A stretch of DNA of 64,000 nt from contig JAGVVL010000018.1 in the NCBI GenBank assembly GCA_018287875.1, forward strand, positions 2,286,501 through 2,350,500, written 5' to 3'. This DNA is from Nigrospora sphaerica. Taxonomy: Eukaryota > Ascomycota > Sordariomycetes > Amphisphaeriales > Apiosporaceae. Numbering within the stretch: position 1 is the stretch's first letter; each line of letters begins with the position of its first letter. Made by a program: the position numbers and the translations under genes. Shown here in pieces: positions 21,546-33,250 of the stretch. The notes under the pieces were generated by a model. It was not told the origin of the DNA. It ran no database searches and saw nothing but the letters and a program-made list of their open reading frames with translations.

Positions 21546-23678
21546 ATTCCACCGCGAACCCTGTAAACAGTTGTGCGTGAAGAATAGTCGGCGCGTCCAG
21601 CTCGAGTTGAGAAGAAACAAGAAGCCGCCCAAACGTGCTTTGGCCCCGGAGACCAGAGCTCGCGTGTGGCGCTGGCTATGGGCCTTCCCGGTTTCAGGAG
21701 CGTACTGGAATACTGGAACTCCGGCAGGAGTGGGCTCCAGACAGACAAGAACCAAGGAGCTGGAAGAAATAGGACGGGGAAACAGAGCTCGCGTGGACGA
21801 GGGACGGGCCGAAGAAATATATACTGCTATGTAGACCTGTATGCATGCATTGGCAGGTACTTGGGTATTTCATGCTACCTGGGCTGAGCATTGCACTGAC
21901 CGGCACGCTTGCCCTCCTCCCACTTTCAGTCGGCCTTGCACGGGAGTCCGCAGGCGATTGGCTACCATGGCTCGATGGGAACTCTATTCCCCCTGTTCCA
22001 GAACCCCATGGGAACGCCACCACCGCCGGCACCCTCTGCTTCCGTCCCAAAACCACATCGCAGAGAGACACTAGCAGGTGGAGAACACCCTCCGGCCCTA
22101 TGGGATGTTGTGTGTGCGACTGAGTGTCTGTGTCGTCGTACCCTAGAATTTAGCCTGTACCGCTGGCGCTCTAGGGAGGGCAATGTGCATTCTGTCGGTG
22201 CCAACGAGGCAAACTCCGGAGGCTGCATTTTCCTGCAGGAAGCAAGGGCAACGCCTTCAGGGATATACTCGCCGGCTGAAGCGTATACCGAGGTGGCCCG
22301 GCCATTTAGCGTGTGTTGTTGGTTTGGTCTGCAGAAGACAACCTCTCGGGAGGGAGGAAAAGGAAGACCGGCCTAATAAATCGTCTCCGTCATCGACTGG
22401 CCCGGGGCGATTATGTACGTCGTACCTGAGTTGAAAGCGAGACGCGGGCATGGACTGTTAGTAGCCGTCATCACTGCTCCTCTAGACAAACTGCCGGAAC
22501 GGCAGAGCACCCGCTTATTAGCGAGGTGACAGTTTGGGGCATCGCTTATTGGGCGTGTGGGGTCAGCGGGAAGCGAAGCGAGGCCGTTTTCAATCCCGCA
22601 CTTCCGGGTGGGCATGTCAGGTTATGGGTGCCCACGCTTACCCTTCCGTTCGACTGGCCCTGCCTTCGCAGGGACACACGGCGGAATTCGACCAAAATGG
22701 TGGCTCTGGCCGTCAAGGGAATCTAATCAGCGCTGTCAAGGGGGATATGGGCAGCCCCGATAGGATCAAGAATCAATGGAAGAGCGAATTTGTGCGGACG
22801 GTTCAAGCCAGCCGCGATTGTACAACCAAGCCGGTGCTCTCAACGCATAGGCATTGCAGGTCACTTCGTACGGTTGGGTTGGGGTTGAAAAGAAAGCACG
22901 ATCGGAAGCTGAACTGAAAGCAGCATGGAAGTTAGTAAAGAGTTAGGCATCTGACCATCCCAGCATCTATCATTCCCGGGGTCTAGAGGCAGCCGTTACG
23001 CAAATGAAGAGCCCAACAGGAACACCCACCACCCGGTGTCCGATATAGCTCGCGTGCATTAGCCATAGGAACGTGCTCGGGTGTACACAAAGGGTAGGAT
23101 ATATACCTGTATATAATACCTCCTCAATGCATAGCATTCTTACTTACCTGAGATTCCCGCTCCGACACGGCGAACGAGCGGGGGGGTTCATGTCATCGGT
23201 CCCCGGACCGACAGGGCGCACCCCCATCGAGCCCAATGAGGGGGTCCTCGGATTGGTAGTGACTTTACCGGCCTACCTATAATCATACCGATGTGGGAAT
23301 CCATGGGTCCCTCCCCCGCGCTCTCGTTCCGCCCTCGGCCAGGCGGCAAGGCATCGGCACGCCCTTTTGTCTTTCGACCTCCCTCTCCGGGTTGACGGAT
23401 GGATGGATACAAGCCGCTTCGAGCCGAGTTGTACCTATGCGTGCGTGTGCGTGACCGCCTGCTATTGTATGTATTGGTAGGTGCGTGGGTGAATGCTTAC
23501 TTGGGCCCCTCCCCCGCTTCGGGCCCCTCTGCCCCGTCAGCCGGGCGAGGCCCTTGGCCTTGACAGGTACGCGGCAACTCCCACTCGCTCGTCTTCGGCG
23601 GCGACGGCTCCCGTACGGAGGAATATATGTTTAAAAGTCCACACCTCCCCTCCTCTTCTAGACCCCCTCCCCTTCACA
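21546..23678. other. Divergent intergenic region between P450 and YCII gene
   Basis: This holds both promoters. A TATATATTT-like element on the minus strand (about 21815-21823) lies some 270 bases upstream of the P450 ATG. Near the YCII gene there is a CT-rich leader just before the ATG (23640-23678). No further gene is recognised. Confidence 0.45.
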
Positions 23679-24487
23679 ATGATCTCGTCCTCCCCGCGTC
23701 TCCTCGCACCGCTCATCCGCTCCGTCGTCGCCGCCGCCGTGCCCCGGCACTCGTCTTCCCTGCTCCTTCCCTCGCGCGCCGCCCGTTCGCCTCCGGGTCA
23801 CCCCCTCCTCTTCCGCCGCCCCCGCCACTGCCGCACCATGGCTTCGGCCTCCGCTCCGCCCCCGGGCAAGTTCGAGTTCCTCGTCGTCGTGCCCGATAAG
23901 CCGGGCGCCCAGGCCAAGCGGCTCGAGGTGCGGTCGTAAGTCATGCCCATCCCCCTTCTCTCTCCCTCCCCCCACGCCTCCGGGCCCTCCGCCGGAGATG
24001 GCCGCGAAGTGAGAATTTACGGGGAAAATAACTCACCCGACTCGTTGCCTGCCACGCCTTCAGGAAACATTTCGAAGGCGTCAAGACCCACCTCGACTCT
24101 GGCGCCCTGAAGATGGGAGGCGCCGTACTCGACTCGGTGCCCGTCGGCGACGACCCCACCCAGTGGGAGTTTGCCGGCAGCACGCTCATTCTTGTGGCCG
24201 AGTCCAAGGACGAGGTCCTTGACATCCTCCGCCGCGATATCTACACCACGAGTGGGGTCTGGGACGTTGAAAAAGTAAGTCTTTTGAAGGAGTCGCCGGC
24301 TTCGTTCGCCTTGGGAGATGCCCACAAACTAACAAACCGTCTGTACAGGCGCAAATCTGGCCCGTAAGTACCACCAGCCTTGATTGGGCCTTCAGGCTTC
24401 TCCCCAACTTAACGTTATAGCAAACCCCCCCTTTTCGCCATGAGCTAACAAATGCCACAGGCCAAAATCGCCTACCGTCTCCCGTAG
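23679..24487 (+). CDS. YCII-domain protein, probably mitochondrial
   Basis: Exons 23679-23935, 24064-24274, 24349-24363 and 24461-24487 encode 169 aa. The N-terminus (about residues 1-50) is Arg/Ser/Leu-rich without acidic residues, as in mitochondrial presequences. An internal Met follows that could give a cytosolic form (MASASAPPPGKFEF). The YCII-related domain runs from KFEFLVVVPDKPG through HLDSGALKMGGAVL and DPTQWEFAGSTLILVAESKDEV to SGVWDVEKAQIWP. Exon 3 is only 15 nt (AQIWP) and the terminal exon 27 nt; both have good splice signals and keep frame. YCII proteins are small dimeric alpha-beta folds, some acting in chlorinated-aromatic or dipeptide chemistry. No specific reaction can be assigned here. 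Confidence 0.82.
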
Positions 24488-24940
24488 GAAAGTCAGCAAG
24501 AGCTGATGGGTAAAGCGCCGAGGCTTGGGTGCGCGCCTCTGGCACTTCCATAGCAAGTAAATTGACTGTTATCATTACACCAAGTGCTTGGTCTGTTTTG
24601 TTCAGTGCCGAGCACTGCCACAACCCGACGATGCAAGCTCTACGGGGCTGCTCTCCCTTGTAGCCAAAGCCTCCCGTTGCGAGTGCCGCATTGCAAAACT
24701 GCCATCCCCGACCTGCTTTCTCAACATGGGTCTACCAAAGCCATACTCCGTATTCCCATCGCCTGCCGCTGGGGCATGAAGCCTCACAAATCATACCGCC
24801 CTCAGGTGTAACGACCATCACCTCATGACAGCTTCTTATGCCACCGCATCCACCTAGGCGCCACGAGTATCGTACAGCTCTGTTCATACCACTGCTTGGT
24901 CACAAATCAACCTCAAGCTGGTCGGCGTCGGGTCGCTGCT
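24488..24940. other. Convergent 3' flanks
   Basis: This is the space between the stop codons of the YCII gene (+) and the DUF2408 gene (-), presumably 3' UTRs. No gene or RNA is seen. Confidence 0.5.
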
Positions 24941-26594
24941 CTATGCCTCGGCCCCGTTCTCCTTGTCTCCCTTGTCTGCCCTCTCCTCCTTCTCCTGGGC
25001 GTCCACTCGCAGCTCATAGCTGAGATCGAAGCATTCGGAAAGCAGTTGCATCACACTGCCCTGCCCTTCGGGGATGTCTGGCCCGGCCATGAACTTTCCA
25101 TCGACTTTCATGTTATCGATGGAATTCAGCTGTCGACGTCGGTTAGTCCGGGGCACTCGCTGCCTTGCATCGTGCAGGCCGACTCACCTTCATGCTGTAC
25201 GGATACAGCTCACGGACCGAAGATACACCACCATTGTTCTTGACCTCAAGCAGGCAGCGCTTCAAAGTCTGCAACTGATTGTACACGGGCAACAATGCCT
25301 CTGAGACTGGCTCTGAAGATATCATCAAGTGGTAGATGTAGCCATAGCACCGTCGAATCAGGTAGAGCAACGTCTGGCATCCTGTTAGCCTCGGGGGACC
25401 GCAAGTCACATGCGGGCCAAATGTACTCACGCGCTGAACGTAGAGGTCCGCAGGTTGGCCCTTGTCATCCACCCAATTCCCGTTTATACGGCTCTCGTCA
25501 ATCTTGTCAAGTCGGCGCTGAAAGTCGTAGAGGTCCGTTTCTCGCAGAGACCAGGCCTGTGTCAAGGAAAGCTTGTCCAGTTCGTTTCGAATGGAGACCA
25601 GGGCACTATAGAGGTGCTGCCACTGCTCGGGCATCTTCCCAGCTCTGTACCTGTGTCAGATGGCTTCACAGCACGCTGGTCCATAGACGTACCTCTCCAA
25701 CACAACTCCGGTATATGTCTCGCATCTCTCAAGCAGGGACGAAACCTCGTCGGTGCCGCCCAGCGGCTTACCGTCCTCGCCGACAAACTTCCCGTTGACC
25801 CTCTTGGACGCAATCTCCTTAAGTTGCACCTGGAACCTGCGGATCTCCTCGGGTTTAAACTGTGGCCAAGGTCAGCATCATGCCTGCCAGGCTCGCATTG
25901 CCGCAGTCGCAAGTACCGTGGATTTTGTATTGATGGCGGCCATTTGCCGGAGCATAGAGACAAGCTTCTCGTGTGTCGCCATAATGGGTTCGCTGTAGAC
26001 TTCGAGCCTCTTGTTCAAAGCTTCGAGGTGTTCCCGGCATCTATCTATGCGCTTCGACAGCATAACCTCGAGGAGATCGGCCTCTTTGTCGTCGGACGCA
26101 GTGGCGACCATGCCGGAGAGCCGCTCGAGTGTGTGCGAAATGCTCTTGAGGTCTTTGAAAGAGAAGAGGTTGGCCTCGTCCAGGTGGTCGAGAAGCCGCT
26201 TGATGGTCGAGGTGAGGGCATAGGCTGCCGGCGCCTCGTTGTTGCGGCCGATGGTCATAAAGAATAACGAGAGAAGCTGGAAGCAGCTGTCTACCACTCG
26301 GTCCACTAGGTCATGGGGAGATGAAACGTCAGCTATGCGCATCCCGAAAGCTGGTGGCGTCGCGCCGTGCTTGTAGTCACCTTGGTTTTCCTCTTTCTTG
26401 TGACCGCCGCGCAGCTCGTTGAGCTGCCTCACCTGGTCGAGAGTCTTTTCGTAGAGCACCATGACGTCCTGGGTACGGACGTACGTGGTCCGGTCCAGCT
26501 TGCGCAGAAGGAGCTGGTCGCGGATCGAGACGAGCTCGGCGAGGATGCGCTTTTCGCCCTCGTCCCGAGGCGCGGGTATCTTGGGGGTATCCAT
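24941..26594 (-). CDS. DUF2408 (UPF0662-like) protein
   Basis: Six exons (transcript order 26594-26381, 26305-25917, 25859-25693, 25650-25431, 25373-25188 and 25129-24941) encode 454 aa. The protein is almost entirely helical and soluble, with two related halves. Each half begins with a block like ILAELVSIRDQLLLRKLDR or LYSALVSIRNELDKLSLTQ, and each carries a conserved patch such as KRVNGKFVGEDGKP, RINGNWVDDKGQP or MKVDGKFMAGPDIP. This matches the fungal DUF2408/UPF0662 family, whose function I do not know. The acidic/Lys tail is low complexity. All five introns are short (57-76 nt) and end in CAG or TAG. The gene is divergent from the ribosomal P1 gene across about 1.4 kb. Confidence 0.88.
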
Positions 26595-27976
26595 GGGCGC
26601 GTGGGGTTGTAGATGGGTTGGGGGAAGAAGCACGAGACAACCCAAACTAAAGTCCGCACGCGATGAAAGAATACGACGACGAAAGGCGATACGAACAAAG
26701 GAAGGAGATGTGTGGTCGGGCGTTGCGAAAGACGAGCGATGCAAGACAATGTGACCACCAGTTCCCGCGCGGGCTGACGCAGATTGGTATTTCCAGGACG
26801 TGCCAAGTGAGGCAGTTTGCGTGTTACCTGCGGCCACCCAGGGGATGGATACGAAGATCCAATGACGTGGGTTTCCAGTGGTTCCGTAAGGTGCTATCGG
26901 TAAGCCGTCGTGGAGAACGGTAGTAGCGAATCAACATTTATTTGCGGTGCTCTGCCGGCTCACAAGGATGGGCGACGGGCTCCTTGACAAGGCTTGGACA
27001 GGGAGTCGAGGCGCCGGGGAGTGTTCCCGAGGAGCAATAGTCTAGAAGCTGCGTGAAGACGGGCAAAGGTTACAAGGGCCGGCTGCAAGCCCTGCTTGGT
27101 CGACGCGTGGGGAGGGGAAGAGGCCTGTCCCGATCGGCCTGTCGATTGGTATCTGCCCGCCTAGATGTCGTCTCCCAGTTCCCAGTCTGCTGGATGGGCG
27201 GAGAAGGAGGTAGATAGAGGGGTAAAGGGAATTCGGATATCGGGCAAGGAAGCTGCAAGCTGTTCGAGATGGGCTCGACTGCATTCCCGTACATGTGCAA
27301 CTTCATGTACGATACGGAGACGGTCGGCCTGATCGGATTGGCTCTCCCTTAGTCAAAGGCGGGGAAAGTCGAGCCACGAGGTGGGGGACTTGATGGGCAT
27401 GGCATTCCGCCATGGCAGGAGCTCCAGCTCTCGCTTTGTGCCAGGCATAGCAGGCCTATCCTGCCGAGCCCGCCTGACCACGGCGGCCCAGCCAAAACCC
27501 AACCTGCCGCTGTCGGCCTGGACACTATCGCCAGCGGTCGTCGACGAGGCTGCTTGGCCGCGTGGGGCAGGCCCGGGGTGGCCTAAACGCTAATGCAGAC
27601 ACGACACTGGGCAGTCCTCAGATCGCCGTCACCCAAACCTGATTGGCCTGGACCCATCCACCAATCAGAGGGTAACTTTTCTTCCCGAGCTCTATGAACG
27701 GAAGGGCTCCCCTTCCATTCAGACCTAGACGGTGGTGGGGCAGCCCAGCCCAAGGACAAACTGTTTCGCCGGCTTTCCGCAATTTCAGTGCTGCCCGCTT
27801 AGGGCTCTCCGACCCTCTGAAAATCGTCCGGCCTAGGAATTTCGGTGGGCTAGTCTCTAAACCTCGACCAAGCAAAAAGTGCCTTTGTATCCAGCGCCCA
27901 CGAAAGCATCCAGCAAGGAAGCCATCCAACACCTCACCATCCCTCCCGCAGGTCCAATCCACATACCACATCCAAA
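26595..27976. other. Divergent promoter region, DUF2408 / RPP1
   Basis: This spacer of about 1.4 kb serves both genes. The last 150 bases before the P1 ATG are unlike the rest: C-rich, with CATCC/CACC runs typical of a fungal ribosomal-protein leader. No gene or RNA is recognised. Confidence 0.45.
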
Positions 27977-28552
27977 ATGTCGACTCCCGAGCTGGCTTCG
28001 TCGTACGCGGCGCTCATCCTCGCCGATGACGGTGTTGAGATCACTGTAAGCGCACCCCGGGTCCGCCGCGCAGCAAATTCGATAAAAGCCCGCCCGATGC
28101 GCACTCCGGCGGGCCGCGATACGAATGCCGCATTGCACTGTACCAACGAGCGCTGCTGACTCTGGATTTCTCTGCACAGGCCGACAAGCTGCAGACTCTG
28201 ATCAAGGCTGCTAAGATCGTCGACGTCGAGCCCATCTGGACCTCTCTGTTCGCCAAGGTACGACGAGAACAAGACCACATCCAACCCGCACGCCCTAAGT
28301 TCCGCGGGGAACCCCCATGAGTTGGAAAGCACGCGACGAGACTAACGCATCTGGCAACCACTGCAGGCTCTCGAGGGCAAGGACGTCAAGGAGCTCCTCT
28401 CCTCTGTCGGCTCCGGTGGTGGCGCTGCCGCCCCCGCCGCCGGTGGTGCCGCCGCCGCTGGTGGTGCCGCTGCTGACGCCGCCCCCGCCGAGGAGAAGGA
28501 GGAGGAGAAGGAGGAGTCCGACGAGGATATGGGCTTCGGTCTCTTCGACTAA
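27977..28552 (+). CDS. RPP1: 60S acidic ribosomal protein P1
   Basis: Exons 27977-28045, 28180-28257 and 28367-28552 encode 110 aa, the normal length for P1. The N-terminal helical domain ([39 protein letters not shown]) dimerises with P2 and binds P0. An Ala/Gly hinge follows. The acidic tail [13 protein letters not shown] is the conserved sequence that recruits elongation factors to the ribosomal stalk. The DVEPIW block distinguishes P1 from P2. Two introns early in the gene are usual for fungal ribosomal-protein genes. Confidence 0.97.
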
Positions 28553-29259
28553 GCGCGCCAATTCTCTCTTTCCTGCGACGTCGACGACGTTTCCCGCGAA
28601 ATACCTCTCTTCCTTTTGTAACTTCATGGATCATGCATGGCTTTGGGGTTTTCACTTATAAACCACCGGCACCATCGGTGTGTGGCGTGAAGGGAGGCGA
28701 ATGGCAGTTACTCGGATCGTGCCTGGGGACCAAAAAGAACGGCTCTTCGCATAGATCTAATATGATGAATGCGCTCTGGGAGAAATGAACACCAAAAAAA
28801 AAGTTGATGACTCACCTTCCCTATGCTTTCGCATATGGTGATCGGACGCCACCTGGGAACCCATGGGCTGGCATCCGATGCCATGCGAATGACACTGACC
28901 GCTATTATGTCTTCGGAATTCTACTATGCTGACGGAACGGTTATGTTGGAGTAACAGAAACGGATCGGGGCACCGATGACGGACTGCACGACATGCCCTG
29001 TCGAGTGACGTACTTTCAGATATTCCACCCTTGAACGTCATGATGAATAAACATACGCGACCCAAAGGGGCCTGCGAGCGTAGCGTATGCTCGAATACCT
29101 ATACGGAAGATGTGCTGCTTGGAGCTTTCAGATCCCACGCAGTGCCCCTGCCCCCTTGAAGCATACGCGCGCGTCCCTCATCGTAATGAAACCAAACGCC
29201 CGTGCCATGCATTGATTCTTCTAGTCCGTAACGCTGCTATCCTCTCTCGTTGGCCCCCA
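28553..29259. other. Convergent 3' flanks
   Basis: This is the tail-to-tail space between RPP1 (+) and the UBX-protein gene (-). It contains an A-rich stretch near 28790 but no recognisable gene. Confidence 0.5.
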
Positions 29260-30382
29260 TCACTGCACGACGAGAGCAGCAGAGGGAGTCAGGCCAGCCT
29301 CTTTGAGTGTCTTGCCAAAGTCGATGCCCTCAAAAACCTTGCGCGGAAAGTTCATGGTAAACTTGGTAACGGTCACCTGGTTCTCCGTCTCAAGCATCTG
29401 GGCGACCTCGAAGAGCGTCGTCTCGGCCGGCAACGTCTTCATAACGTTGCCGCTGGGGAGCTGCAGTCGGAGCCGGGCCTCGGTATGGGCAGCGGCCGGA
29501 CGCGCAGGGGCGGCAGCCGGGGCAGGGGCAGCAGCTTCCGCGGCAGCCGGGGCCGGACGGCCTTCCCGGGCAGCTTTCGCGGCCTCGGTCTTGCGGCGGC
29601 GCTCCTCCTTGTCAGCCTCAATCTTGGCCCGGATGCGCTTCTTGGCCTCCATGTCTTCGAGCTTCTCCTGGCGCTTCTTGGCTGCCTCCTTGATCTGCTC
29701 CTTGCGCGCGATCTCCTCCTTGAGGTCTTGCGTCTCCTTGGTGGCCTTCATGCGGATTTGCTGGCGTCGAGGGTCAGTGGGAAGCAGCGGGGCCCGGATG
29801 GGAAAAGGGTTCGCGTACCTCGTTGCGCTTAGCCTCCTCCTTGTCCACAACGGCCTGTTTGGCTCGCTTCTCGGCAAGGGCCTTGCGCATCTCGGCCAGA
29901 CGAGCAACCTTCTCCTCCTCGGTCAGAGCAGCAATCTCCTCTGTCGATTCGGCAAAATCGTCGTGGCCGCTGTCTCGGGGTCAGCATCTACCCGACCGCA
30001 TCTCCTAGCTTAGGACCGGGATAGGCAAGGGTGAGGCGTACGTCTTCTCGGCGTGGAAGCCAGCCAGCTCCTGGTTACGAAACTTCTTGCCGCAGTCATT
30101 GCAAACGATGGAAGCAGCAATCTGGTCATCACCAAGCGCGGCGGTGGACGGTCCGGCGGCGTCCTCGGCCAAAAGCTCGTCGAGCGGGGTTTCCTGGTTC
30201 TTCTCCAGCCAGTTTATAGCCCCCTCCACTAACGTGGCATCAGCACCGGACTCTCATCGGGAATGACGGCATGTACTGCCACGCGAAGGGCCGGACCTAC
30301 AGCCTCCAGGCCGCTTCACGGCCAGCTCGGCACGTGACTTGTCGAAGCCCATCTCCAAAAGGGTGTCGAGATCCGAAGACAT
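29260..30382 (-). CDS. UBA-C2H2-UBX protein, Cdc48/p97 cofactor
   Basis: Exons (transcript order) 30382-30301, 30228-30042, 29969-29819 and 29760-29260 encode 306 aa. A UBA domain starts at residue 1 (DTLLEMGFDKSRAELAVKR, then GGLEGAINWLEKN) and would bind ubiquitin. A C2H2-type zinc finger follows with Cys70, Cys73, His86 and His92. A long charged helical region (about 100-210) is likely coiled-coil. The C-terminal UBX fold (about 233-306) has the FPR loop (NFPRK, residues 277-281) that docks on the Cdc48 N-domain. The layout matches the SAKS1/UBXN1-like group that delivers ubiquitinated clients to Cdc48 in cytosol or at the ER. The first intron has the atypical but acceptable donor GTAGGT. 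Confidence 0.92.
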
Positions 30383-32037
30383 GGCGGGCAGGCAGAGTGG
30401 GGTTGTTGACGCGACGGTTGCGAAGGGGGGGAAGGTGCTACGGCAGCAGGAGATGGGATCGTATATTCGGGCGACGGGGTGTAATTCCTGATAGCGTAGT
30501 CCCGAGGAGTTGCTCGAGATCGGCCAAGTGGCTATCGCAAGCAGGATTGATTGGAGTATGATGGAAACAAGTCAGGTTGGTAAGCTTCGAATCTACCATG
30601 AGAGAGGGACGTCATTGCCGAGGGGCCCTTGGCTCTCAGCACAAGCAGCAAAAGAAACTTTGGATGTACATATCAAAGCTCGGGATTGGCTTAACCGCCT
30701 CAAGTACCGCTGTACTCTCTTAGTTGCAAGCGCTTCTCCCCCTACGACTAATTGGTCCCCAGGCGCTTGAGCCATGTGCCCCTTGGGGTCCGTGCATTGC
30801 GGTGGCTTGAGGTGGGATTTGGTAAAGATGGGATTGCGGTGGATGGCTGCGCATAAGCGGTGCACAAGACGGGACACAAACCACTGGCCCCGAAGTGCCC
30901 GCCCTGACCCGCTGGGCGTTCAGCTCATTCAAAGGAGATCAATCCCATCATCAGCACTCCCATTTCACTTACATTGGCTAGGTGGGGCTTTCCGGAGGCC
31001 TGCGGTCCTTGCTCTGGGCCCTGGAATGGGCCCTGGAGGAAAGGGAACGGGGCGGGTTGGCTTCCAGATGGGCGTCGGCGCAGGAGATGATCTCAGCGTC
31101 CGGGTGATTGGTGATGGACGATGTGGGCGCCCAGCGGGAAGCCTTCCAGCGCCGGGGCCAAACCAGCACATGGGAATATCGGGTCGGTGGCCCCCCTTCC
31201 ATTGGAAATCAAACTCGTGGATGGGCCGGCGAGGAGGCCTGCTCGGCCTGCAGGGCCTGGGAGCAGCCAGCCGGCCAGTCAGCAGTGAAAGGACGGGCAG
31301 TCAATCGGTGCCAGCACCACGAGCGTGGGAGCGTGGGCACGTACGAGCGAATCGTGCCGGTCCATCCAGTCCAGCCGGCCCAGCCAGCCCAGCCAACCCG
31401 CTGAAAAAGAAGTACCTAACCTGATGTACTTACTTGCCTACTTCCCAAGGGGCTTCGCTGATGCAACGAAATACTTGGCCTATTCCGTTGGACTAAGTAG
31501 ACAACCGCCATGAGCCGGTGCCTTGAATCCCGTTGAACCAACTTTCACCTACAACCGTCAACACTCCCGATTCTGCTCCCGCTTACCCATCGTCACACCT
31601 CTCGCTGCTACCGAGCCGCACTCGCCCACGACGCCCGTGTCCCGCTGCCTCAGGAGTTGAGTACGTGTGTTGTCTTCCCCTCTGCAGTAGGACACCTAGC
31701 CCTCGCTTTCCTACCCAAACGGGCTGCCCAGCCCTGGCGCTCGCAAGCAGGGTTGATAAGGTTGTTTGTCGCTCGCACGCCGGCCAAACCGACCCCGTCG
31801 CAGCCCAAGCCGACCTTTGTTCTCGGATCCTGACTGTCTCCTTCTACCACGCACCAGCAGCTGACAGGCGTCAACCAGCAGGACCCCCAAACCATCTCGC
31901 GACAGGTCACCTCGCTCGCCGTTGCAACCGGCTACTTTGCGCACAGTTTGAGCTCACGCGATCACACCCACGCCCAACTTGCCACGATCACCCCCCCTTC
32001 GCATCGAGAAACCCGCGAGCCCCGAGCACTGCCCGCC
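30383..32037. other. Divergent promoter region, UBX gene / VAP gene
   Basis: It contains both upstream regions. The 500 bases before the VAP ATG are C- and CCACC-rich with few purine runs, probably a long 5' leader. A TACCTA motif lies near 31412. No further gene is supported. Confidence 0.45.
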
Positions 32038-33250
32038 ATGTCCGTTGAGATCGACCCCCAGGAGCTCGGCTTCCACCGTACGTCATCGCTCTCCCCCCTC
32101 CCGGCATGCCGGCTGCCATACAAGACGGCCGCAGCTGATACCGTGGGATAGGGCCATTCACGGTCGAGGTTTCCGAGGTCTTGAAGATCCGAAACCCCAA
32201 CACCTCGCCTGTTGCTTTCAAGGCATGTCAGCCTCGCCCGCGGGCCGCTCCTCGCGCTACACTGTGTCTTCACGTGCTAACAGTGAACAGGTCAAAACAA
32301 CCGCCCCGAAACAGTACGCCAAATCTGCCCGCCTTGTGCGCCTGCTATGACGAGAGGGGTGCTGATCATTGTCATGTCTTAGATACTGCGTGCGCCCTAA
32401 CTCGGGACGCGTCGAGCCCGGCAAGGAGGTCGAGGTCCAAGGTACATCTGCATTTTCATATGCGCCCCCGCCCCGGCGATCCTGATCGTGCCGCAACTGA
32501 CACCCCCCAAAGTTATCCTCCAGGCGATGAAGCAGGAACCTCCCCCCGATACTAAGTGCCGCGACAAGTTCCTGGTTCAGTCCGTCTCCATCACCGGTGA
32601 CAAGGAATTTAGCAACCTGGCTGCCATCGTGAGCAAGGCCGTACTCCGTTCAGACGCATTCGGTACTAACTGGAAGCGCAGTGGGACTCGATCGACAAGT
32701 CGCAAATTCAGGAGAAGAAGATCCGAGTTCTCTTCCTGTCGCCCACCGGCACCGTTGGGTCTTCTCATCTGGAAACGCCCAAACGGGCCTCCGTTAGCAG
32801 CGGTGTTCGTGTGGCCCTGTCTTTTCCTTGACTCTTGAGCTTATTACTCACGTATACCAACCGCAGCATGACGCTACCCCCGAACTCGCCCCTCCTGCCT
32901 ACTCTTCGCCCAGCGATTACCACCACGATGCCGAGATCAAGTCGGAAGACGAGGATGCTAAGCCCGAGCCCAGCACCTCGGCCATGGGCAGCGTTGCGGC
33001 CGCCGCCTCGTCTGCTGCTAACGCTACATACGAAGAGTTGAAGGCCCAATTGGAAAAGGCCCAGGTTACCATTGCTCAGCTGAAGCAAGACCAGGGCGGC
33101 CTGCGCCAACGCAAGGGCGGATCCTCGGAAGAAAAGTCAGCGACCGCACAGGTAGCCCAGCAGGTAAGGCAGGGCACCGAGGGTGTGCCAGTTCAGATGA
33201 CGGCTATCCTGTGCCTGGTCAGCTTCCTGCTTGCCTATCTCTTCTTCTAG
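32038..33250 (+). CDS. SCS2: VAMP-associated protein (VAP/Scs2), ER contact-site receptor
   Basis: Seven exons (32038-32077, 32152-32222, 32291-32313, 32383-32441, 32513-32628, 32682-32792 and 32867-33250) encode 267 aa. The N-terminal MSP domain (about 1-125) has the FFAT-binding signature VKTTAPKQYCVRPNSGRVEPG spread over three exons. A Pro/Ser/acidic linker follows, then a coiled coil (ATYEELKAQLEKAQVTIAQL) and a C-terminal tail anchor (about 250-267, TAILCLVSFLLAYLFF). VAPs tether the ER to plasma membrane and other organelles by binding FFAT motifs of lipid-transfer proteins. Intron 2 (32223-32290) starts with GC instead of GT, and exon 3 has only 23 nt. Both are supported by uninterrupted family sequence across the joins. 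Confidence 0.94.
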
